Of a stretch of 64,000 bases of DNA, positions 55,612 to 64,000 are shown piece after piece. The translations under genes and the position numbers were made by a program. The DNA is from Eopsaltria australis (lineage: Eukaryota; Chordata; Aves; Passeriformes; Petroicidae): contig JAVTVJ010000017.1 of assembly GCA_034509425.1 (NCBI GenBank), positions 1 to 64,000 on the forward strand. The letters run 5' to 3'. The first letter of the stretch is position 1. Every line of letters begins with the position of its first letter. The notes under the pieces were generated by a model. That model was not told the DNA's origin, searched no databases, and worked only from the letters and a program-made list of their open reading frames with translations.

Positions 55612-58060
55612 CCTGTATACATGGGGAGGTGATGGTAATAAGGGAACAGATCCAGAAACTTGAGTCAGCTGTGATGTTTGGAGGCTAACTAGCTTAAGGC
55701 TTTTTAATAATATCCTGGATTTCATTCCAAGTAATATGGCGATTTCTTTATTTTAAGGGATGTTGAGAGCATGGCTGCCTTATCCAGCTCAGGACTCCCT
55801 TCTGCTCAGCTGCTGAAGCCCAGCCTGGGGACCTAGGGCCCATGTCCAGGCTGAGGGATGCAGCTGCCACTTTCCTGTTTGCAGGTTCAACCACTACTGA
55901 AGCCTAGCACATATTTTGGAGACCTGTACACACACACTGACACATGGCCCATCATACAGATGACCACGGACACAGTGCTGCCTTCAACAGCACCTACACG
56001 TAGGACTTGCATAAAACATAAGTATAGGCAGCCAAGTTCCCTCCTTCCTCTTCACCTGGTAGAGATAAAAGGTTGCTGCTAGTGAAGGTACATGATGCTC
56101 TCTAGATTCACAAGCACACACGCGTTCACTGTGATCCCTTGAGTACTGGCATGGCCCTCTTTGTCCAGTACCCCTGCCTGGATCCCAGGCACCCTTACCT
56201 GCTTCACAGGTCTCCTATTTACCAGCTAGTCCAGCTTGATGCTCACTAGTAAACACTCATGCACTTGTCTCGCAAGCACTCCACGTTCGCAAGTCCTCCT
56301 GGGCATACTAGCACAGACTCTTGCCTGCTTTGTACTCCTGCCTAGACTTGAGGCTCTTCTCTACTCATTTGCTAGGTCCAGACTGAAGTTTGCTAGCCAA
56401 TACACATGCACACCAGGTTTGGGGAAGATGCAGGCAACTACTCCCTTTTCCGCAGCAGCTGGCACCAGGCACCACATGGGCTGTGACTGGTTGTCCTGCT
56501 TCAGCTGCCAGTGCTGGACCCCTCACTCATGCTGATTTTCCCCCCCGTTAGCTTTGTTTTGGGACACATACTGTTCCTGCCCCAGTGGCTGGAGGTAGAG
56601 ACCATGACTCACTCTGGTAGCTGATCTTAAGACCCCACTCAGTCCAGTAGCCAACACCACAGGCCAGGGGTGCCTGCACCTCTGGTCTGACTGGAGTAGC
56701 TAGCACCAAATACACTTATGACAGCCCCCTGATAGTAGGCACTCCAGGCACAAAGTTTGTAGTACCCCACCCTAGGTTGAAAGAGCTATGGCCCCTCCAA
56801 CTACTGATACTTGTTCCAGTAGCTGACACCACAGGCCACAGGGACACCTACAGTCCTAGTCTGACTCCAGTATCTGGCACTAAGTTTTGTTCATACATAC
56901 ACAGGTCTCACCAGTAGCTGGCACTCAGTCCTTGCAGCATACATACACATGGGATAGACAGTGAGATTATGCAGAGATTGTTAAAATTTGATAAGAAGAT
57001 ATAGGAAGACAGGACAGACTGGTGATCAGGCTCAGTCAGACAAACATACTGACCACCTCTGTTTTACATATGACCGGTCCACTTTATACGCGTTTCTGTC
57101 TACCCTCCCCTTCGTTCCTCCTGGCTCTCCCTTCCCCCTGCATTTCTCTTCATAGGTTTGTATGGTTCTATTGATTCCCTCACCCCTCCCAGTCTGGGGT
57201 CTCCCCCCTAATTTACAGTCATATCCGTTGCAAAGTCCAGGTTGATATCCTTGGAAGAGTAAAGACCTAGCATATACTGTGTCAAAGTTTCTCCTTTCTG
57301 GCTTATTGATATGTGATCTGTTAAGCTTTAAGGCTGGCCTGCAAAACTGTCGCAAAGGACTTTTAAGGCACGCTTCTCTCGGGTGGTTGCAGTCATTGGG
57401 GGGAAAAATCAAAATAAATGAAGGTTGCTATGGCAGTAAGTGTCCCTAGACTTTTTTTAAAATGTGGGTTTAGGCTTAAGAGAAAAACAAAACCATAATG
57501 CTATCTCTCAAAATACTTGGTAGGAATAAGGAGTTTCTCTGCCAAATTTCTACTTGTGTTACTGCGGTGGGTGGTCTCAGTTGGGATACTTTAATGAATA
57601 TTCACATCTGGTTTCATTCTCCTTCCTACACTTCACTGGTGAGATGAATGAGAAGTCGCTTGGAGATTCAAAGAGCAGTAAATGAACTTGATAATGTCAT
57701 ATGTAGGTACATTCAAGCAGTAATCCTGTGTAATTAGACCTACTGTCTGTGCTGGAATTGACATAAAGACAATTTTGAAAGCTGAAACACTGCAGATAGG
57801 ATTTGAAAATTTTACTTTTTGGTTTCCATGGTATTATTAAAAGCATAATTACAAGGAAAAGTGAGGCTTAAAAAGATGCTACAATTAACAGCTGTGTTTG
57901 AACACATTTACTGTTTTAAATTGTGGCTGTTTAGGTGTAGGATTAGAATGTGATATTTAAAGTAGAAGAGTCCATGTCAAGTGATCAACTCTGAATTGTG
58001 TTATCTGATTTGTGTAAAGTTGGTTGCTTGGTATTTTTTTTTCTCACTTTGTTGTTTCAG
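55612..58060 (+). other. KCMF1: KCMF1 intron 3 with degenerate minisatellite
   Basis: From about 55860 to 56960 the motif CCAGTAGCTGGCAC and variants (AGTAGCCAACACC, AGTAGCTGACACC) recurs every 40-70 bases with CACACA tracts between. The same repeat returns at 63490-64000. At 57050-57400 a C/T-rich, CpG-bearing stretch may be an LTR. The intron ends with TTTCAG at 58055-58060. Confidence 0.6.
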
Positions 58061-58162
58061 ATCTGTCCAATATGTGCAGCATTACCTGGAGGGGATCCTA
58101 ATCATGTCACAGATGACTTTGCAGCTCATCTTACACTGGAACACAGAGCTCCTAGAGATTTA
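58061..58162 (+). CDS. KCMF1: KCMF1 exon 4: second Cys/His finger
   Basis: A 102-base exon, phase 0 at both ends. It encodes a CPIC...H...H zinc-binding segment (CPIC near 58064, HLTLEH near 58128) ending in an Arg-Asp-Leu tripeptide. The end was set at 58162 because the known KCMF1 protein continues differently after this Leu and because a perfect U12 donor ATATCCTT starts at 58163. An open frame continues to 58195 in the intron but adds residues foreign to the family. Confidence 0.93.
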
Positions 58163-58170
58163 ATATCCTT
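58163..58170 (+). promoter_or_regulatory. KCMF1: U12-type AT-AC splice donor of KCMF1 intron 4
   Basis: ATATCCTT matches the minor-spliceosome AT-AC 5' splice site at all eight positions, directly after the last conserved codon. No GT donor at the conserved position exists. The branch site and AC acceptor lie outside the window. Confidence 0.8.
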
Positions 58171-59439
58171 TCTTAAGTTGAGGGAAAAGGGATAGACTGT
58201 TCCTTATGATAGCTGTAACTACTTGTTCTGACTTCTGAAGTCAAGTGGCTACACCGGTTTAGCTTATTTTTTAGAATTGGTGTTTAGTTATAGGGGAACT
58301 ATACATCTGAATTTTTTATATGTGTGTATATATATATCCATCAGACTGTGAATAGGCTTTAGGTGTTGCTTGACAATGTGGGTGTGTGTTTTTGTTTTAT
58401 TTCTGATAGTGAAAGCTTTTAAAGATCTTTCTGACACCCAGCTGCTTCTTTCTGCACTTTTTACCCTTCTTGGCCATTAGTTCTGATGCCATTTTGTGTC
58501 TGGGAAAGCAGCAATCCAGATGCAATAGTGTTTTATAGATAATTACAAGACTGAAAGCAGATTTCACCAAAAGCATATGTGTTAGAGAATGCTTTTAACT
58601 TTGAAATTGAGGGATCTTAAATGTTTAATTCGTTTTATTACTGTATTTCAATAGGGTAGTTTCAGCCTCTTATTTATTGACTTTTTAAAAGATATAACTA
58701 GAAGACCTATCAGGAGACTTCCTAGAGATTAGGGCTATCTTTGTTAATTGCAAGTTGTAGTGCTATAACTACTCTCAATGACCGAAAAGCTCAAACTGTC
58801 AGTTTCTTTGCACTTCTAAGTACAATTTTCTTTCTCTTACTTGGTCTTAGGAATAGTAATGTGGCTTGTTTTTTGCTGTACAAATACTTACAACATAATT
58901 TCAGAAGATACTCTTACTTCATGGAAGTACAGGCCATCATAAAAAGCTCATTAAGTGATCTTTCTGTATCTCATTTTAAAAAATGCACTCCTAGTGTAAT
59001 TTGATAGTGCCCTTTTTTGTTCAGGGCTTCTTAAAATCAAAAAAAGAAAAGAAGCCCTAACAACTCAAGTTTGTTTTATCTACTGCTAGCAACATTAGAG
59101 GACATGGTTTCGCTTTGGTTGTTGCCTGTATTTAAACTTTTTAGCATTTAAATTGTCAGTCCCAATTACACAGTGAAATTGACTTCCTATTGATGTAGAT
59201 AAGGTGTAGGATTAGAATTCATGCTTCTGGAGCTTTTACTTCCCCTCCCACATCAGTGATGTCAGATAACTTTTAATTGGGAAATGTATGTTTATTACTA
59301 GCTACGTAAGAGCTAGAGAAATCAGAATAATCTTTTCAGTTACTGAGTAAGGCCACAGTGTCAGTCATCACAAAACTGATGGGGGGAGTCTATATAAATA
59401 ATTATAGGAAATGCATGTGAAAATTTCCGTACAACATTA
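58171..59439 (+). other. KCMF1: KCMF1 intron 4, first part
   Basis: AT-rich sequence, no gene or repeat recognised. Confidence 0.65.
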
Positions 59440-61932
59440 CTTTAGCAATCAGTGTTGCCAAGTTGCCAAGTTCAAGTACCCAGAGATTCAGTGTTAGTAC
59501 AGTATGTGGATGATTTATTGATAGTAATTCAAAAGATAAGTGTACAGTATATACCCGTTATGTACAGAATTGTCTGAGAAAGGACTCTACATTTCTATCT
59601 AAATTACAGCTGTGTCAAACAGAAGTATTTGGGATTCATCCTAAGAGAAGGGCAGAGGTTAATAGCTCCAGACAGAATTCAAGTGATCATAAATTTACCC
59701 TAACCAGTGACAAAAAAGCAGTTAAGGGTTTTATTTAGGACAAGTAGGATTCTGTAGACCCTGGATTCTGGGGTGGGGAGGGTTAATTAAACCCTTAACT
59801 GAAGCCACAAATTAGGAAAAATTGCAACCTTTGACATGGGGCCCAGAAAGAAAGCAAGCATTTGGAACTGTCAAGAAAGCTTTAATGACTGCACTGGCAT
59901 TAGATTTGCCAAACTATATTAAGCCTTTTTATTTGCATAGACATGAGAGAGGGAGTAGCTAGTGGAGTAAATACACAGCAACTCGGACCACATCAGAGGA
60001 CTGTAACATATTATTCAGCTAAGTTAGATCCTGTTGTATTTGGTACTCCTCAATGTACTAGGGCTATAGTCACAGCAGCTGAGATGGTAGAAAAGAGCTG
60101 TTCTTGGATTTTAGGACATCAGCTGTATGTACTTGTGCCACATGAGGTGGAAATATTGTTGAATTAATATGCAACTCAGGCCCTATCACCACAAAGATTT
60201 CACATGTATGAGCTTATTTTGCTGATGGCAGATAATATAACTTTAAGGCATTGTAATCCCTTGAACCCTGCTACGCTCTTGTCATTGCCAGATGATACTC
60301 CACACTAGGATTGTAGAAGAGTCAGTATGACACCTAGCAAACCACAGGAGGATTTAAAAGATGAACCTATGTTAAACCTTGATTTAACCCTGTATGTGGA
60401 TGGATCCTCTTATTACCAGGATGGAAAGCGTGTGATGGGATCTGTAGTTGTGGATGACAGGTGTAAGAGAGTTCGAAGCCTTGCTAGCAGAAATAAGTGC
60501 ACAAGGTGCAGAACTGATAGCCCTTATACAAGCAGAAAAACAAGGTAAAAACAGGTGAGTGAATATTTATACTGACTCACCATATGCTTTAGGAGTGTCA
60601 TACTGTAGGGATGCTATGAAAGGAGAGAGAATTTCTAACTACAGCAGGAAAAGAAGTGGCAAATGGAAAAGAGATAAGGAAACTGCTAGAGGCTACACAT
60701 TTGCCAGAGCAAATATCAGTGATACACTGTGCAGCCCATACCCCAAGGAAATGCCTTGGCCAATGCCACAGCAAAAGCAGCAGCCAGACAGCAGGTACTG
60801 CTTTTTATGCTTGTGACTCCAAATCTGGAAGGACTGAACTTACCAGGTATAACTGAATTATCTAAAGAGGTATGACTGGAGGAGAAAAGAAACTGGGAAA
60901 AGTGAGAAGCTGTCCAAGACAGATGGAGTGTGGACAATAGGAGGAAAGTCTATTTTACTGAAAAAAGTATTTATTGGTCATTGTTAGATGGTTCCACAAT
61001 GAATCTCACAGTGGTGCTGAAAACATCACAAACCAAGTGCCATTAATGTGGGCAGCACTGGGAATTTATGCTGCTGCAAAAAGAATTCTGAGGGGATGCA
61101 AAACTTGTCAACAATTAATTTTTACCAAGACCCCTGAGCATACATAAGGGTGTACAATTCCCAGCATACTTTCCTTTTCAGTACATGATTATGCAGACGT
61201 GCCATCATCATTAGCATATAAGCATTTGTTGGTGATAGTGGAGTAATTATTGGGGTGGGTGGAAGCTTTTCCTCCCCAAAAGGAAGATTCAGGAACCATA
61301 GTAAAAATTTTACTGAAGGAAATAATTCCTAGGTATGGAGTACCAGAAATAACAGATTCAGATAGAGTCTGACATTTTGGATCAGCTATATACATTCAAA
61401 TATTTAAGGCATTGGGAATTTTACAACAATTATATACTCCTTACCAATCTCAATTGCAGCCTATTAGATAGAGATGAATGAGTGACACAACAGATATTGT
61501 ACGCACAACAAACCTTTGAAACTTACAGGTGAAAAGCTTATTGGTATCAGGGAGTGCCACTTGAAATAAAAGTATATGATATTCAACCTGGAGATCAAGT
61601 ATGGGTAAAAAATTATCAAAGAAAAAATAAATTTGAACTTAAATGGGAAGGTCCTTACACTGTATTACTGTGTACTTATTATGCAATAAAGTTGCATAAC
61701 AAGATTCCTGGATTCATCATTCACTCATAAGAAGGCTGGTCACTGACAGCCACAGAAATTGCTAACTTCATGTTGCATCCCATGATGATCTTGTTGGGTT
61801 TGATTTTGTTATGTCTATCACTTAGATTAATATTATAGATTAAAATATTGAAAATGAATAGGCACTTTGAGAAATTCTAGGAGCTCTGTTTAAAATATTA
61901 GCAGGCATGCTGAATAAAACCAAATGGGGGAT
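59440..61932 (+). pseudogene. pol: Class I ERV, decayed pol
   Basis: Remains of a gammaretrovirus-like pol without LTR at the left. It shows the RT end with YVDD (59503-59514), the connection domain, RNase H (YVDGSS near 60391, YTDSPYA near 60569), the integrase zinc region (CKTC near 61101), the catalytic region around 61185-61460 and a C-terminal GPY-like end near 61650. Many stops and frameshifts; an old insertion. The PPT AATGGGGGAT precedes the 3' LTR. Confidence 0.8.
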
Positions 61933-62620
61933 TGTTGGGGATTAAAATAAGTTTACTAATAGAATATTAGAAATTAATTGTGTAGGTTTAAGTTTAATTG
62001 TAACTTGCTCACAGCTTAGCACAAGTGGGTCCTGCTCAAAACTTGGCATAGGTGAACTTTAAATGAACTCTATTTGTTAGCATGAATGGCTAAGCAGGGG
62101 AGTGTTGCAGTGGCTGAGATGCCAGCGCGTGCAGCGGTGAGAGGCTCCGGCCCTGAGCTGAAGCAAGCTCACTGGTGTAAGCAAGCCCAAGTTTGAGGCA
62201 TACCCTAAAGGTTAGGGTGAGTTCCCTGTTCCCCCCACAATGCATTGTTCTGTTATGTTGATCAGCTGTTGAATGTCCCCACCCTTATTTCCAGAAGTTT
62301 CTTGTATTATTATTATATGATTGGATGATGTTTCTTTGTTCCTCTCCTGTTCACCCCCCTTGGATCCTTTTCCCTCGGTCCTCCCTTTCTCCTCCCCATA
62401 GCCCTCACATTATTGGTTTGATGCTCCGTAACCCCTCCTATCCGGCCCCATATAAAACCCTATGTAACCCCATATCCCTCGCTTCTTCGTCCCTGGTCCC
62501 TTCACAGCAATAAACCCGTTGTGGATTCCACACGAGGAGCCCTTCCCTGGATTCTTTTCTCCAGCATCGCCTTATACACCAGTGCTTGAGCGTGCATCTC
62601 TGCTTTCCACCAGCAGAGGG
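61933..62620 (+). repeat. 3' LTR of the class I ERV
   Basis: Starts TGTTGGGGATTAAAATAAG after the PPT. It contains a TATA-like CATATAAAAC near 62449, AATAAA at 62510-62515, and then U5-like sequence. The right end is obscured by the GT-repeat. Confidence 0.65.
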
Positions 62621-62623
62621 GGT

Positions 62624-62634
62624 GTGGGTGTGTG

Positions 62635-62666
<32 letters not shown>

Positions 62667-62698
62667 TGTGTGTGTGTGTGGGGGTGTGTGTGTGTGTT
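62624..62698. repeat. GT-rich microsatellite
   Basis: Imperfect (TG)n with GGGG interruptions, probably polymorphic. Open frames across it are low-complexity only. Confidence 0.9.
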
Positions 62699-63156
62699 TG
62701 AGCCAGCACCGGAGCCGCGCCGCACCGGGGGCGACCCTGCGGGTTCGGGGACGCTCGTGATCGGGGCGCGTGGTGCCCTCGCCGCCGGCATCACAAGGGG
62801 CACGCCGCGCCAGGGGAGGAAATAGAGTAAGACTGGATGCCTTCATAGAAGGGGTTGAGACCCTGGTACTGAGAAGAGGGCCCAAAGGCTGGCTCAAAGT
62901 GGAAGATAAGAGCAGCTAAGGGCCTGCCCGCATGGACATGGAGAAAGAATCCAATGAGGTGCTAGAAGATCCCAGACCATAAATCACCATTGGACCAAGG
63001 GATGCACGCAGTGCACGTGAAGATCAGGTGCACAGACTGTAAGAGTATAAAGGCCTAAGGATTTCTTTGTTCAGAGTCCCTCTCTGGAGGCACCCAGTTT
63101 GAGCTGAAATAAACTGACTCTGCCTCAAAACCCAGGGTCTGAACTCTTCTTTAACA
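62699..63156 (+). repeat. CpG-rich block and LTR 3' part
   Basis: 62700-62822 is a CpG-rich stretch of unknown origin. From about 62826 to 63156 the sequence looks like an LTR: TATA-like GAGTATAAAGG near 63044, AATAAA near 63107-63112, and an end CTTTAACA. The LTR start was not determined. Confidence 0.45.
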
Positions 63157-64000
63157 AGTAGTATAACTCATTTTTCCTCGTAAACTCTTACCTTTACACA
63201 AGGCTAGGTGGAAACTGGCTATTTTAAATAAAAAGGTACACTCTATAAGGAGGTGCTGAAGCTGGTAGCTCAGTACAGGCAAGGTTACCACAGTGCCAGG
63301 TTAAAAAAGTAGCAAGACTAAGTGAGAGCATATTTCAAATAGGCACACTTGCATACAATACATGCATACAAAGCCAGCCACACAGAGCAATACAGAAAAA
63401 TACAGCAGCACTCTCACAAACAGCACTAATGGCCCGGCCCATTCCTCTCTCTGGCTGATCAGGATGAAAGCTCATTAATGGAAAATACATACATATGCAC
63501 ATAAGAATCCCTCCAGTAGCTAGCCCCGTTCCTGACAACTGGGCATGAGAACTCTCAAGGCCTGCAGCCCCACTCCAGCTGTTGGTACTCAGACCTCATG
63601 CATGCGCATATGCAAACACACACACACTGGGTTCCTCTAGTTAACTGGCCTTAGACACTCAGTCTATCCAGTAGCTGGCACCTAAATCCCCTGGTCTTCC
63701 AGTTGTCTACACAGACACGCACACACAAATAGGTCACTCCAGTGGCTCATCTGGACTTCTGGCCTTTCCAATAGCTGTCTCTGAGATCCTCTGGTCTCTC
63801 CAGTAACTGCCCCAGACTTACCACCTCTCCAATATCTGGCTCCCAAGTGTCTCATCCTACTTTCTGGCTAGTCCAGCTTGAATTTTACTAGCTATTACAC
63901 ACACCCACACAACTGGAAGACACTCCAGTTGCTGAGACCCCAGCCTCAGGAGCCCCTATAATTCCATGATCCCTTCTGCTGGCATTTAGACCACTATGCA
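63157..64000. other. Intron sequence with degenerate minisatellite
   Basis: From about 63490 the CCAGTAGCTGGCAC-type repeat seen at 55860-56960 reappears, including the shared block GCTAGTCCAGCTTGA (63868; compare 56226). The window ends inside it. Confidence 0.6.

Noticed and set aside
58163..58195. Extension of KCMF1 exon 4 to the next stop
   Set aside because: The added residues do not occur in the family, and a perfect U12 donor begins at 58163.
62438..62897. Open frames across the GT repeat
   Set aside because: Products are Thr/His or Val/Gly/Cys runs from the microsatellite.

Overview
This window is vertebrate nuclear DNA from a bird, and almost all of it is non-coding or retroviral. 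The evidence for a bird is several CR1 LINE fragments ending in the typical 3' tail, LTR families of avian type, and three intact coding exons of KCMF1 (a ZZ/C2H2 zinc-finger ubiquitin ligase) on the + strand at 35299-35466, 50327-50466 and 58061-58162. KCMF1 exon 1, which encodes only a few residues, and the exons after exon 4 are not in the window. KCMF1 is a known Z/W gametolog pair in birds, and the retrovirus load here fits the W chromosome, but the sequence alone cannot prove W linkage.

Positions 1-30240 form one nested retroviral cluster, inferred to lie in KCMF1 intron 1. Four element types are present. (i) Element T is a non-coding, TRIM-like retroelement with 1616-bp LTRs around an interior of only about 295 bp (PBS and PPT only). 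It forms a tandem LTR-interior-LTR-interior-LTR array. (ii) ERV-B is a class II-like provirus with a tRNA-Phe PBS, 354-bp LTRs, gag, pro and pol in three frames, and a gamma-type env. It is present twice in the same T-LTR site (copy 1 at 5519-18122, copy 2 at 20048-26016). (iii) ERV-C (7873-15161) is a class I gammaretrovirus-like provirus with a tRNA-Arg PBS and no full env. It sits inside the integrase gene of ERV-B copy 1. (iv) ERV-A (1-5518, minus strand) is a betaretrovirus-like provirus with a tRNA-Lys-like PBS. It sits inside the protease gene of ERV-B copy 1, and its 3' end lies beyond the window start.

Positions 30241-64000 are KCMF1 intron and exon sequence with older repeats. These are CR1 pieces at 30905-31665 (-), 36125-36930 (+), 37062-37378 (-), 38105-39531 (+) and 46440-47880 (+); an inverted pair of class III ERV-L fragments at 39532-45140; a degraded class I ERV at about 59440-62620; and several solo LTRs, of which 53378-54998 is a distant relative of the T LTR. 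The exon 4 donor is a perfect U12-type AT-AC splice site.

The strongest candidate for something undescribed is element T. It has a giant LTR and a miniature interior, two interiors carrying PBSs for different tRNAs (Gly and Val), and a last LTR copy with a strand-biased burst of G-to-A changes.
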